Shown here piece after piece: positions 28,009-38,500 of a stretch of DNA of 64,000 nt (position 1 is its first letter; each line of letters starts with the position of its first letter). A program made the translations under genes and the position numbers. The notes beneath the pieces are model-generated. The model saw only the letters and a list, made by a program, of their open reading frames with translations. It was not told the DNA's origin and ran no database searches. This stretch comes from Sphingomonas kyeonggiensis (GTDB lineage Bacteria; Pseudomonadota; Alphaproteobacteria; Sphingomonadales; Sphingomonadaceae), in contig NZ_JACIEH010000003.1 in assembly GCF_014196745.1 (NCBI RefSeq), positions 1,276,024 to 1,340,023 of the forward strand. The letters run 5' to 3'.

Positions 28009-28083
28009 TGCACCTCTCCATGTGTTCTGGTTGTGCAATACGCTTGAAAGGGCCGGCGACCACCTCGCCAGGTACCAACTGAT

Positions 28084-29589
28084 CTAGAGAGGTGCATGAT
28101 CGGGCAGATCAAACCGTACAGGCGCCAATTCGGCTTCAACCGGAAGATTCGCCATCCCACCGTCGTTCAGGAACTTCATCGCTGCGTGCCAGAGATCGGG
28201 CCGATCCCGCAGCAGTTGAAGCGTGCCGGTATGTTGACCGCGATGCACAATGATCGTGCGGGCGTTGGGATAATAGGGCAGGATTCCGAGCAGGTTCTCG
28301 ATGGGCGTATTGGTGTCCCAGTCTCCCTGGACGAACAGGATCGGAGTATCATCCCTTACTGATAGTCTGAAATTGTCTCCCAGATCCCTGGTCGGCCATG
28401 CGCCGGCGGATGCAAGATAGGTAGCGAAATTCCATGGCCCTATGATGTCGAGCGCGGGGTCGGTTCTGAGTTGGCGCTCGCGCGCGGGGCTGAGGCCCGT
28501 CGCCGTATCGATCAGCGGCCCGATCAGGGCGCTATCCACTGCCCTGCGGCCATCGACAATCTCGCGCGCCCAGCGCTCGTAGCGTTCATTGTACAGGTCG
28601 ATGACGAAGGCCGGCCAGCCGGCGGCGCTGGCGGCGTGCTCGACGAGCGATTGCTGGAAGTCGCCTAGGCCGATCGTCACAGTAACGGGCCTGCCGCCGT
28701 CCTCCCCCGGGATGGTCACGACGATCGGGGCCGCCGCCAGACGGTCGCGTACCGCGCGCGCCGCGGCCATCAGTCCGCCCGCGGGAATGTAGGGCTGCAG
28801 GGCCGCGTCCTGTTCGGCTTCGAACGCGATCCGCTGCATGGCGGCATAGACTTGCGAGGGCATGTCGTAGCCGTCGTCGAGTGGCTCGACCGCCGAGATG
28901 AGCGCGCGCGCAACGGTGCCGGGATGGCGTTTCATCACCGCGAAGCTCCATTGCGAGCCGAAGCTGGCGCCCAGCAGTGAAATGCGCGGATAGCCCAGCG
29001 CCTGGCGAACCGCGTCGACGTCGTCGGCGCATTCCGCGATCGTATATCCGGCAAGGTCGCGTCCCGGGTTCCCGGTGCCGGCCGCTTTCGCGAGCGCCAT
29101 CGTTACCGCGACATTGTCCGCGACCGTCGTCGGGTGATCGAGCGGCATCGCCGGATAGTGCAGCTTGAGCATGTCACCGCGCAGCGTGAACCCGCGCTGC
29201 TCGACGATGACGAGGTCGGCACCGGCGCTATAGTCCAGCCAATATCGCAGCCGGCGCCGCGCAGACTCGCTCTTGTCGCCAATGGTGTCGAGCAGGGTGA
29301 CGCCGGGGCCGCCAACGAGCAGGAAGATCGGCGGCACCTTGGTCGCCACGCGGGCCTTCACGCGGAGGACGCCGACGCCGATCTGACGGCTGTTGCGTTT
29401 CGAGCGGTTCTCCGGAACGAGCATCGTGCCGATTTCGTACGGAACGGGCGTGTCGTCGGAGGCGATTTCCACCCCCGCTGTGAGGACCAATCCGGGCGAA
29501 GCCTCCGTGGCGGCTGCCGGTGACGGCAGCGGAGCCAAAGGACTTGCCGCGAGGAGGCAGAGCGCGAGGGATCGAGTGAGGTCGTGCAT
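28084..29589 (-). CDS. Secreted alpha/beta hydrolase, tripeptidyl-aminopeptidase / proline-iminopeptidase type
   Basis: 501 residues with a signal peptide ending PAAA|TEAS. The alpha/beta-hydrolase landmarks are all present: oxyanion-hole segment FLLVGGPGVTLLD, nucleophile elbow LGASFGSQWS, acid in VQGDWDTNTPIEN and catalytic His in VHRGQHTG. The size and a cap insertion (~residues 240-390) match secreted S33-type peptidases or esterases. The ATG has GGAAGGTG just upstream. It is divergent from the LytS gene at 29783. Substrate unknown. Confidence 0.85.
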   Translation of the reverse strand: MHDLTRSLALCLLAASPLAPLPSPAAATEASPGLVLTAGVEIASDDTPVPYEIGTMLVPENRSKRNSRQIGVGVLRVKARVATKVPPIFLLVGGPGVTLLDTIGDKSESARRRLRYWLDYSAGADLVIVEQRGFTLRGDMLKLHYPAMPLDHPTTVADNVAVTMALAKAAGTGNPGRDLAGYTIAECADDVDAVRQALGYPRISLLGASFGSQWSFAVMKRHPGTVARALISAVEPLDDGYDMPSQVYAAMQRIAFEAEQDAALQPYIPAGGLMAAARAVRDRLAAAPIVVTIPGEDGGRPVTVTIGLGDFQQSLVEHAASAAGWPAFVIDLYNERYERWAREIVDGRRAVDSALIGPLIDTATGLSPARERQLRTDPALDIIGPWNFATYLASAGAWPTRDLGDNFRLSVRDDTPILFVQGDWDTNTPIENLLGILPYYPNARTIIVHRGQHTGTLQLLRDRPDLWHAAMKFLNDGGMANLPVEAELAPVRFDLPDHAPL

Positions 29590-29782
29590 TCGTCACCTTC
29601 CAATCATTGACCCTGCACCGGTCGGCTCGGGACGCAGGGGGCGATCTCCACCCGCGACAATCGACCGGGCAGCCCCGTTCTCTAACGATGGCACTCTTGA
29701 TGCTGCCGGCCGATCGGTGAACGGCAGGATCTGGCCGGCGAGCGGCAAGACCAGAATGGAATTCCCTCTATAAGGCGGGATC

Positions 29783-31468
29783 ATGATCCGGCTTGCGGCG
29801 ATCCTTCTCGTCTTCCTTCTCGCGCCGTCCGTTCGTGCAGCCGATTTGGTCGAGGTGCGCGAGGTCATCCTGTGCGCCGGGCCTGCCGGAACCCAGCCTG
29901 CGTTCACCGAACCATCGTGCCGCGGCATGGCGTTGGGTTCGATCGATAGCCAGGAGGGACCGGTCTGGATCAAGGCGATCCTTCCTCTGCCGCGGACCGA
30001 TCGGCCACGTGGTCTCAGGATCGCGGCGATGGCTGCGAGTGAGGTCTGGTGGAATGGCACGCGTCTCGGGGCGAACGGCAGGCCGGGTGCCGATGCGTCG
30101 GCGGAGATCCCCGGCACGTTCGATGCGGTCTGGCCGCTTGCGCCCACTATTCTCCGGCCGGGCGACAATGTCCTGGTCGCGCACCTCTCCTCCTGGCACC
30201 AGCCCTGGCACATCGGCCGTCCTGTCGTGCAGATCGACGTCGAGGAATATACCGGGCCGCAGGCGCCTCTCCTGCGCTATTACCTTCCCGCCTTGCCGAC
30301 TGCAGGCATCTTCGCCATCGCCGCGATCTTCTTCGGCGGCGCGTGGTTCGCCGATCGCCGCAACATGGGCTCGCTCGCGCTTGCTACCTTGTCAGCCGTG
30401 ACGCTGGCGCAATTGGCGGTCGAAGTGTCCCGCGGAATCCTGCCTCTCCCCTATCCCTGGCAGGGACCGCGTCTGCTCATCATCATGATCTGCGCGAGCG
30501 GTGTTGGCATGGCGATGCTTGCCTACGCCGCGTGGCATTATCGGCGCGACACCCTGGTCGCATGGATATCGGTCGGAGCGACGGCCATGGTCGGCGTGTG
30601 GCTCCTGCCGATCGCCGAGGATACGCGATCGATGCTGGGCCTCGCGCTTGGTGCGTCGGCGGCGATCGCGGCCGCCTTCACCGCCGCCCGGCGGCACGGC
30701 GGGAAGGGGCTACGCGCCAGGCTTCTGCTGGTCGCGCTGGCGGTCTTCATCACCCTGCTGGCGCTCCAGCCTAACTTCCTCGACGGTGCGCAGTATCTCA
30801 CGCTGGCAGGGCTGGCCGCCATATTGTTCGCCGACCAGATCCTTGTCCTCAGGAGGGCCCAGCGCGAGGCGGCGATCGCGGCGATGCGCGCGGCGGGGCT
30901 GGAGACGGCGCTTCTGCGACAAAGCATCGCGCCGCACTTCCTGCTCAATACGCTCAACAGTCTGGTCGAATGGGTCGAAAGCGATCCGAAGGCCGGTGTC
31001 GAAATGATCGAACTGCTCGGTGACGAGTTCCGCACCCTTGCGAGGATCGCCGGACAACCGCTGATCGCGCTCGACGAAGAGGTCGAACTCTGCCGCGCCC
31101 ATCTGAGATTGATGGCGTTTCGTACCGACGCCCGGCTAGGCCTCGAGATCGATGGCGAGACAGCAAACCTCCAGATTCCTCCCGGTATCCTTCTCACGTT
31201 GGTCGAGAATGCGCTGGTGCACGGCCGATACGCGGACGGCGCAAGCTTCTCGCTGAAGATCGTGCGCGCCGGGGCGCTGCTCGGCTCGCTCGAACTGACG
31301 ACACCCCCAAGCCTGCGCGGCGGCGAGGGGGCCCTGAGCACGGGGACGGGGCTCGCCTATATCGGGGCCCAGATCGCTGCTGCGTTCGGCGCGGCTGCCA
31401 CGGTCGACGGCCGGACCATGGATAGCAATAGCTGGCGCACCACCATCGTCACGGGCACCCTGTCATGA
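29783..31468 (+). CDS. LytS-type sensor histidine kinase (His_kinase/PF06580)
   Basis: 561 residues: signal peptide, an extracytoplasmic beta-rich domain (residues ~20-155, GPVWIKAILPLPRTDRPRG ... EVWWNGTRLGANG, like 7TMR-DISM extracellular domains), then six or seven transmembrane helices (~165-355) and a cytoplasmic kinase with SIAPHFLLNTLNSL (His 385) and an ATP-binding N-box region (GILLTLVENALVHG). It overlaps the response regulator gene by 4 bp (ATGA) and should phosphorylate it. The signal is unknown; the 7TMR-DISM-like layout suggests a periplasmic carbohydrate or similar ligand. Confidence 0.92.
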   Translation: MIRLAAILLVFLLAPSVRAADLVEVREVILCAGPAGTQPAFTEPSCRGMALGSIDSQEGPVWIKAILPLPRTDRPRGLRIAAMAASEVWWNGTRLGANGRPGADASAEIPGTFDAVWPLAPTILRPGDNVLVAHLSSWHQPWHIGRPVVQIDVEEYTGPQAPLLRYYLPALPTAGIFAIAAIFFGGAWFADRRNMGSLALATLSAVTLAQLAVEVSRGILPLPYPWQGPRLLIIMICASGVGMAMLAYAAWHYRRDTLVAWISVGATAMVGVWLLPIAEDTRSMLGLALGASAAIAAAFTAARRHGGKGLRARLLLVALAVFITLLALQPNFLDGAQYLTLAGLAAILFADQILVLRRAQREAAIAAMRAAGLETALLRQSIAPHFLLNTLNSLVEWVESDPKAGVEMIELLGDEFRTLARIAGQPLIALDEEVELCRAHLRLMAFRTDARLGLEIDGETANLQIPPGILLTLVENALVHGRYADGASFSLKIVRAGALLGSLELTTPPSLRGGEGALSTGTGLAYIGAQIAAAFGAAATVDGRTMDSNSWRTTIVTGTLS

Positions 31469-32175
31469 GGTTGTTGCTGGTCGAGGACGAAGCGTCCGCG
31501 ATGCGCCGGCTGGTCCGGCTGGTCGGCGATCACTTGGGAAACCGCGCTTTCTTGTGCTGTGTCGACGATGTCGCGGCGGCCGTCGAGCAACTCGAAGCCG
31601 CCACCTTTGATGGCATCCTGCTCGATCTCAATCTCGGTGGCAGCAACGGCTTCGAGGTGATGCGTGCGGCCGGTCGGACGCCGTGCGTGGTCGTGTCGGC
31701 GCATGCAGACCGCTCGCTTGAGGCCTTCGACCACGCGGTGCTCGACTTCGTGCCCAAGCCTATCGTCCCGGCGAGGCTCACCCGGGCACTCGACCGGCTC
31801 GCCGCGATCGGTGCCGGACCGCGGCGTGCCACGCTCATCGTGCGGACCATCGGTCGGGCCGAGATCGTCGATTGCGACGATCTGGTCCGTATCCAGGGTG
31901 CCGATGACTATGCCGAACTGGTGACCATCGACGGCAGGCGCTTGCTCCACGACGGCAGCCTCGCCCTGCTCGAACGACGCCTCCCGGTGAATTTCGTTCG
32001 CGTGCACCGCTCGCACATCGTCAATGTCGTGCATGCTTCAGCGATCGTCCGCCAGGAGGTGGGCGCCGCCGTCAGGATGGCTGGCGGGCAGTTCGTGCCC
32101 GTCAGCCGGCGCCGGCTCCCGGCCGTCGAGCGCAGGTTGCTCAAAGAGCAATCCCTTTCCGGCGACCGGAAATGA
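31465..32175 (+). CDS. LytTR-family response regulator
   Basis: 236 residues. Receiver domain 1-120 with acidic pocket (VEDE), phospho-acceptor Asp 54 (ILLDLNLGGSNG) and Lys in FVPKPI. The C-terminal LytTR DNA-binding domain (~135-230) contains NFVRVHRSHIVN. Partner of the LytS kinase directly upstream with overlapping start and stop. It probably controls its own operon and the serine hydrolase gene that follows after 35 bp. Confidence 0.93.
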   Translation: MRLLLVEDEASAMRRLVRLVGDHLGNRAFLCCVDDVAAAVEQLEAATFDGILLDLNLGGSNGFEVMRAAGRTPCVVVSAHADRSLEAFDHAVLDFVPKPIVPARLTRALDRLAAIGAGPRRATLIVRTIGRAEIVDCDDLVRIQGADDYAELVTIDGRRLLHDGSLALLERRLPVNFVRVHRSHIVNVVHASAIVRQEVGAAVRMAGGQFVPVSRRRLPAVERRLLKEQSLSGDRK

Positions 32176-32210
32176 TCCCTGCTGGCAGAACGATCACAAG
32201 GAGGAGAAGC

Positions 32211-33830
32211 ATGCGCGGATTGAAGTTGGCGACGGCCGCAATGGCAGCATTTCTTGTCGGACCGGTTCAGGCGCAAAGCCCGGAGGCTGCTTTCACCAGG
32301 CGGCTCCACCGACTGGCCGAGCAGCTCGACCTGCCGGGATTCAGCGTCGCCGTGGTCCGCGATGGCAAGATCGTCTATCGCCATCAGGAAGGGGTCGCCA
32401 ACCGTGCAACCGGCGCCCCGATCAAGCCCGATGCGCTGTTCGGCATCGCTTCGGTCACCAAGTCGATGACCGGGATCATCCTCGCTCAGCTCGAGGCGGA
32501 AGGAAGAATCCGGTTTGACGATCCTGTCCTGGCCTATCCGCTCATCATCGGATGGCAGCCACCGGAAGGCATGGGCGACGCGAACAATACCGTCGGTGAT
32601 GTTCTAAGCATGAGCGCCGGAGGCCGCCCCGGCGAGACCTTCGTCTATAACGGCGCGCGCTTCAACCACCTGGCCGGACTGTTCGACAAGGTGAGCGGCA
32701 TGTCCTCGCCGCAGAGCTATGTCGTGCAGAGCCGCCGGCGTATCCTGGAACCGCTCGGGATGACCGATACGATGACGGGATATCAGAAGGAGGACCCGCT
32801 CGCACCGCGCGCGGTCAAGCGCTACGAAGCGCAACCGTCGACCTCGGGCTGGAACTATGTGGAACGGCCTTACGATTGGGACGCGGCCTATCCCGCCTCG
32901 GGGCTCATCTCGACCATCGACGATCTCGCAAAATACGCGTCCGCACTCGACCGGAATGCCCTGATCGACCAGGCGAGCTATGATCGCCTCACAACCCCGC
33001 GCAACGGCCATGCCTATGGTTATGGCTGGTTCACCCAGGCCAGCCCGGCCGGGCGGCTCCATTGGGTGTACGGCTATGGCCAGGCCGAATCCGCCCTGTT
33101 CCTGCGTGTGCCTGACAGGAGGCTCACCTTCATCTTCCTGGCCAATGCCGACACCCCTTCCGCGCTTGCCCATCTCGATTATGCCGACGTGCTTCGTCAG
33201 CCGTTCGGGCTTGCGTTCGTCGACGCCTGGGTGATGGGCGGGAAGGGGCTGGATTTCGATCGACCGATGCCGGCGATCGAACGGCAGGTCGGCCCGAGGC
33301 CCACGCCGATGACGGTCGAGGCATTGTTCGACGAAGCGATGCTTCAGGCCTTTCGCGCGCGCATGACCGGAGCTGGCACGGAGCGGGCGATAGCGCTCAC
33401 CGAGCTCCTCGCGCGCGTGGCCCCGCAGCGTTTCGCCGGTCCGGATGTCTATATGCTGGGGCTATTGTCCGAGGTCATGTCGCCTCGTCTCGAGGTACCC
33501 GCCCGCCAGCTGCTCGCGGCTTTCGATCTCGACAAGGACCAGAGACCCGTCGCTGCCTATTGGAGCGGTACCGTTCGCGAGCGGCTGGGGGATGCGGAGG
33601 GTGCCATGGGCGCCTATGCACTGCTTTGCGACCAGCCCGGCTTCGACGACGAGGAAATGAAAGCCAGGGCCTGCGAGCGCCTCGGCGTACACGAACTCGG
33701 GAAGGGACAACAAGCCGAGGCACGGACCCATCTCTGGCGCTCGGCCCTGCTGTCGCGCAGCGCCGCGGATGGCAAGGAATTCGATCGCAAGGTCGCGCTT
33801 ATCGCTAAACTTGGCACTTCCGCGAAATAG
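32211..33830 (+). CDS. Serine hydrolase, beta-lactamase/penicillin-binding (class C-like) family
   Basis: 539 residues with a signal peptide ending VQA|QSPE. The active-site S-x-x-K is S81-V-T-K84 in GIASVTKSMTGI. The second motif is Y146-N-G in FVYNGARFN, a departure from the usual Y-x-N. The C-terminal ~170 residues form an extra helical, TPR-like domain (ELLARVAPQRFAGPDVYM ... LGKGQQAEARTHLWRSALL). Likely a periplasmic esterase or D-aminopeptidase-like enzyme rather than a true beta-lactamase. The start at 32211 has AAGGAGGAG. It follows the LytS/LytTR pair and may be in the same transcript. Confidence 0.85.
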   Translation: MRGLKLATAAMAAFLVGPVQAQSPEAAFTRRLHRLAEQLDLPGFSVAVVRDGKIVYRHQEGVANRATGAPIKPDALFGIASVTKSMTGIILAQLEAEGRIRFDDPVLAYPLIIGWQPPEGMGDANNTVGDVLSMSAGGRPGETFVYNGARFNHLAGLFDKVSGMSSPQSYVVQSRRRILEPLGMTDTMTGYQKEDPLAPRAVKRYEAQPSTSGWNYVERPYDWDAAYPASGLISTIDDLAKYASALDRNALIDQASYDRLTTPRNGHAYGYGWFTQASPAGRLHWVYGYGQAESALFLRVPDRRLTFIFLANADTPSALAHLDYADVLRQPFGLAFVDAWVMGGKGLDFDRPMPAIERQVGPRPTPMTVEALFDEAMLQAFRARMTGAGTERAIALTELLARVAPQRFAGPDVYMLGLLSEVMSPRLEVPARQLLAAFDLDKDQRPVAAYWSGTVRERLGDAEGAMGAYALLCDQPGFDDEEMKARACERLGVHELGKGQQAEARTHLWRSALLSRSAADGKEFDRKVALIAKLGTSAK

Positions 33831-34038
33831 CCTACCGCTCGCGTGGATTGTCGAGAGGGTGTCGTCAGCTATGCGTCTCAATAGCGGTCGTTCGACATTC
33901 CATCTGATGAGACTGAAAGCTGCCTTCCAGCCCGCTACCACCGCCTCCGATCACAGCCAGCGTGCCGCATCAGGAAGCTGCCATGAAGCTGTAATGCCCC
34001 CCGGATAGGCGACGGCACCAGCGCCGGGGAGCCGCCTC

Positions 34039-34542
34039 TTGAACTTCGATGAATCGGTGTACCGGCTGTTCCGCCGCGAAGTCTATCGCCTCGCCTATCG
34101 GCATTTGGGCGATCATTCGGCGAGCGAGGACGTGGTGCAGGACAGCTTTGTCCGGCTCGCCCAATATCGCTCGGGCACGGTCGCCAATCTGGGGGGCATG
34201 TTGCGTACGATCGCCCATAACCTGATCGTCGATCAGGCCCGTTTCCACAAGCGCCGGGCCGAAGAGGTGTTGCCGGACGGCGTCGACGTTCCCAACGAGT
34301 CGCCTTCGCAGGAGCAGGTGCTGCTGCAGCGCGAGCGGATGGAACAGGTCTCCGAGATCCTGGCGCAGATGCCCGAGCAGCGGCGGCAGGTCTTTATCAT
34401 GCGGCGCCTGCACGGTATGTCCGCCAGGGAAGTGGGCGCGGCTCTGGCGATCAGCCCCGCCGCCGTCGATACCCATGTGGCGCGCGCGGTGCTCGCGCTG
34501 CACCGGGGTATGGCGGATCTGGAGGGGCGCCAGGCCCAATGA
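34039..34542 (+). CDS. ECF sigma factor, FecI type
   Basis: 167 residues beginning at TTG (34039), with GGGGAG 8 nt before. Region 2 (YRLFRREVYRLAYRHLGDHSASEDVVQDSFVRLA) and region 4 (LAQMPEQRRQVFIMRRLHGMSAREVGAALAISPAAVDTHVARAV) are complete. With the overlapping FecR gene and the STN-TBDR gene downstream it forms the classic cell-surface signalling unit, in which ligand binding to the receptor frees the sigma factor. Confidence 0.93.
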   Translation: MNFDESVYRLFRREVYRLAYRHLGDHSASEDVVQDSFVRLAQYRSGTVANLGGMLRTIAHNLIVDQARFHKRRAEEVLPDGVDVPNESPSQEQVLLQRERMEQVSEILAQMPEQRRQVFIMRRLHGMSAREVGAALAISPAAVDTHVARAVLALHRGMADLEGRQAQ

Positions 34543-35501
34543 CGGCGAATTACGTGCAGGATCAGGAGGACGAGGAAGCGGCGCTGTGGGTCGCGCGCCA
34601 TATGAGCAATGTCGTCGATGCGACGGCATTTGCTGAATGGCTGACCGGTGCGCCCGGGCGCCGCGAGACGTTCGATGCGCTATGGGCGACGTGCATGGAC
34701 GATGTCGTCGCCGATGGTATCCGCTTGCACGAGCAGCAGGCACGGGCGCGCGAACCAGCTGTCCAGCCGCCCCGCTTCGGGCGCCGCGCCGCGATCGGGC
34801 TGGGTGCCGCGGCGGCGTGCGTTGCGGTTGTCGGCCTCTCCTGGCCAGAGCTTCGCTTCGCTGTGACCCCGGCGCAGCACTATGCGACCCGCGCAGGCGA
34901 AGTTCGCAGCTTCACCCTGGCGGACGGCTCGACCGTACTATTGAACGGCGCGAGCCGGGTCAGCGCGCGAATCGGCGAGGGCCGTCGCGAAGTCGCGCTG
35001 GAAGCCGGCGAAGCGCTGTTCGACGTCGAGCACGATGAGAACCGGCCATTCCGCGTTTCAGCGGGGCAGGGGCGAGTGACGGTTCTGGGAACGCGCTTCG
35101 ATCTCGCGCTCAACGGTGGCAGCGTCGATTTGGCGGTGGAACGCGGGCTGGTGCGCTTCGATAGCGAGGGCGGTGCAGGGGCGGTGCTGGTGCCGGCGGC
35201 GCATCGTTCCACGCTGGTCGATCGGCATATTGCGAAACCCGTGACGTTCGAAGGCGATTCCGCATCTGGCTGGCGTGACGGCTGGCTGCAGGTGGAGGAC
35301 ATGCCGCTCGAGCAGGTGGTGCCGCATCTGCAGCGCTGGACCGGGCGGGCCATCGCTGTCGCCGACCCAACGCTGCTCCGCAAGCGCATCGCCGGCCGGT
35401 TCCGCCTGTCGCAGCCTGGCACGGTGCTGGAGAATCTGGGCGTACTTTATGGCTTCAAGGTCCGGCAGACCGAACAGGCCTATATCCTGGAACGAAAGTG
35501 A
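34539..35501 (+). CDS. FecR-type transmembrane anti-sigma factor
   Basis: 320 residues. The cytoplasmic N-terminal domain (residues 1-85, ALWVARHMSNVVDATAFAEWL) should bind the sigma factor. One transmembrane helix (~residues 87-105) is followed by the periplasmic FecR domain (YATRAGEVRSFTLADGSTVLLNGASR) and a C-terminal STN-like lobe (VLENLGVLYGFKVRQTEQAYIL). The start overlaps the sigma gene stop (ATGA). It passes the signal of the receptor encoded 56 bp downstream. Confidence 0.92.
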   Translation: MTANYVQDQEDEEAALWVARHMSNVVDATAFAEWLTGAPGRRETFDALWATCMDDVVADGIRLHEQQARAREPAVQPPRFGRRAAIGLGAAAACVAVVGLSWPELRFAVTPAQHYATRAGEVRSFTLADGSTVLLNGASRVSARIGEGRREVALEAGEALFDVEHDENRPFRVSAGQGRVTVLGTRFDLALNGGSVDLAVERGLVRFDSEGGAGAVLVPAAHRSTLVDRHIAKPVTFEGDSASGWRDGWLQVEDMPLEQVVPHLQRWTGRAIAVADPTLLRKRIAGRFRLSQPGTVLENLGVLYGFKVRQTEQAYILERK

Positions 35502-35557
35502 TGATCCCGCTGCCAATCATCACCTCCGGGCAGCGGATCGACGGCGGACTCTAGGCG

Positions 35558-38500
35558 ATGAAGGGCGCGCGGGCCTTCTACCGCTTCGGCGCAGTGGTGG
35601 CGATCACGACTACCTTCCCTGCCGGCGCACATGATGTCGCATCGCGTCGGGTGCCCTTCGCGATCCCCGCGGGCCCGCTTGCGCCGGCGCTGACGGCATT
35701 CTCCAAAGCGAGTGGGGTGCAGGTGTTGGCCGATCCGGCGGTGCTGCGCGGGCTGGAGACGCGCGGCGTGCGCGGACGAATGTCACCAATCCAGGCTCTG
35801 GAGATATTGCTGCGGGGAACCGGCCTCGGCTTCCGGCGGCGCGACGAGACGATCCTGATCTTCAAGCTGGACATGCCGGCGCGAGCGACCGCGCAAATCC
35901 GCACTCACCCTGCCCGGTCCGTGCCCTCGTCGGACGATGCCACCACGCAGGCTGAACCCTCCGGCAAGATCGTCGTGATCGGCCAGCGCATCGCCGATCG
36001 CAGGGCTATCGCGATCAAGCGAAGCGCACGCAACATCGTGGATGCGATTTCCAGCGACGAGGTGCGCCGCTTGCCGGACAGCACCGTGGTCGATGCGATG
36101 CGGCGTATTCCCGGCGTGTCGGTGGTGCCGATCGCCGACAATGAACATCCCCGCGACGTGCCGATCGCACCGGTCATTCGCGGGCTGACCCAGGCCTATA
36201 ACAACGTCACCATCAACGGCTTGCCGGTAGCCTCCACCGGCATTCCCGACGCCGGCTCCAACAGCGCGGTACGCGGGGCCCGACTGGACCTCTTGCCTGC
36301 CTCGTTGGTCAGCCGGCTGCTGGTGATGAAGACCTTCACTCCCGAATATGATCCCAATGCGATCGGTGCGGCAATCGACCTGCAGACGCGCAGCGCCTTC
36401 GACAATGCTGGTCGTGCGTTCCTGTCGCTCGAGGCTGGGCTGGCCACTCCCAGCGAGCGCGGACAAGTGCAGGCGCAAGGCCGGTTCGGCGCGCATCTGA
36501 GCGCCACAGCGAGCCGCACCTTCGGATCAGACGGGCAGTTCGGCCTGGTGGTTTCCGCTAATTATCAGCGACTTGAGAACAACAGCAACGTCCACGCCAC
36601 CAGCGACAGCAGTTTCCTCGTCTTCTACGACGATGCCGGCCGCCAGCGTCGCGACGGGACGCTGGGCAACGGTATCCCGGTGCCGCGGCAGGACAAATAC
36701 TGGTATAATGGCAGCGACCGTCAGCATCTGGGCGGGACGATCCGTGCCGAGGCCGATCTGGACACGCTGCGCCTCTCGGCCCTGGTGGCGGATTACCGCT
36801 ATCGCGACGGCTATACGCGCAATGAGATCGCGATCGATCCCGATCAGGCGTGGGTCCTTGACCAGACCCGGACTTCGGGACGCTTCGATACCGCATCGAT
36901 CCAGGTCGGCTATCGTGGCGGCGTGACGCACAGCGAGACGCGAGTTCTCCAGCTCGATGCCGATTGGCAGCCGACGTCCCGCGATGCACTATCGCTACGG
37001 GTTGGCCTGTCCCGTGCGACGATGCGGGAGCGCTACAAGATGGTGAAGTTCACTGCCGGACAGGACCGGGTGAACGGGATCTTCGGCGTGCCCGCGCTCG
37101 GCTTCCGCTATGATAGCATGCCGCTGCAGTTCAGCTTCAACGTGCCGGAGAAGGCCTATCAGGACCTGTCGCTCTACACGGCCGACTATTGGCGCAGGCG
37201 CGGGCGACAGGCGACTGCGGGGATCGGCAATATCCGTGCCGACTGGCGGCGCGACATGGCCGATGGCGAGGAGGGGCTGGGATTTGCGGCGGGGATCGCC
37301 TGGACCCGCAGCACCTATGCCTATGGTTATCAGAGCCTGGCGTTCGGTACCCTGAATCGCAGCCTCACCCTGGATGACGTGGGCTATGTCAGCAATGCAG
37401 CCTTGCCGTTCAACCAGAACCGGCTGCGGCTGATCGTCATCGATCCGGCACGGGCCTGGCGGATGTTCGACGCGAACCAGGCGAGCATCTCGATCACCGA
37501 TGGCGTCGAGAACGACCATCAGGACGATTTCGACCATCGAGAAAGCGTGCTGAGCGGCTATACGATGGTGCGCTTCCAGCAAGGACCGGTCGAACTGCTC
37601 GCGGGATCGCGGCTGGAACGCACAGAGACCTCGACCCAGGGCTATCTCTCCGTCGATGACGCCTGGTCGACGATCGGATCGGGTTCTGACTATTTCCAGC
37701 TGCTGCCCTCGCTGCTCGCCAATTACCGACCGCTGCACGCGCTGAAGCTGCGTGCCGGCTATAGTCGAACCATCGGGCGGCCGAGCTATGAGGCATATTC
37801 GCCTCGCTCCTCGATCGAGTTCGACACTGGCAGTGCGGTCGGCGATCCCGATGCGCCGGGCGTCAAGGTGGCGATGGGCAACCCGCATATCCGTCCGCGC
37901 ATCTCCGACAATTTCGATCTGAGTGGCGAATGGACGCTGCCCAAGCGGTTCGACGGGATGCTATCCGCTGCACTGTTCCACAAGGCGATCCAGGACGAAA
38001 TCTTCGACGCGATCACCCGCGGCTATGCCCATGACGGCGTCTATTATCGCAACGCGACGGTGGTGCGCCCCGCCAATGCGAGCGGTGCGCATATCAGCGG
38101 GCTTGAGCTGAGCGCCATGGTGGGATCGCTGGGCGCGATCTCGCCGGTGCTCAAGAATATCGGGTTCAGTGCGAACTGGACGCTGCTGCGCGGCGCAGTG
38201 ACGGTGCCGATGACCAGTGGTGTAACGCGCAAGCTCGGGCGGCTGGTTGGCCAGCCCGATGAGATCCGCAATCTGGCGATCTTCTACAATCGCGGCGGTT
38301 TCGAGCTGCGCGCCGCGATGAACTGGACCGGCAAGGCGCTGCGCAGCATCGCGCCCGATACTGTCTGGCAGGATGTCTATTGGGCGCCCCGCACCCAGTT
38401 CGACGTCCAGGGTCGCTATCATGTCGGCCGGAATTTCAGCGCCATCCTCGATCTCGCCAATATTACCCGGACTCGGGTGACCAGCGTCACCGGGCCCGGC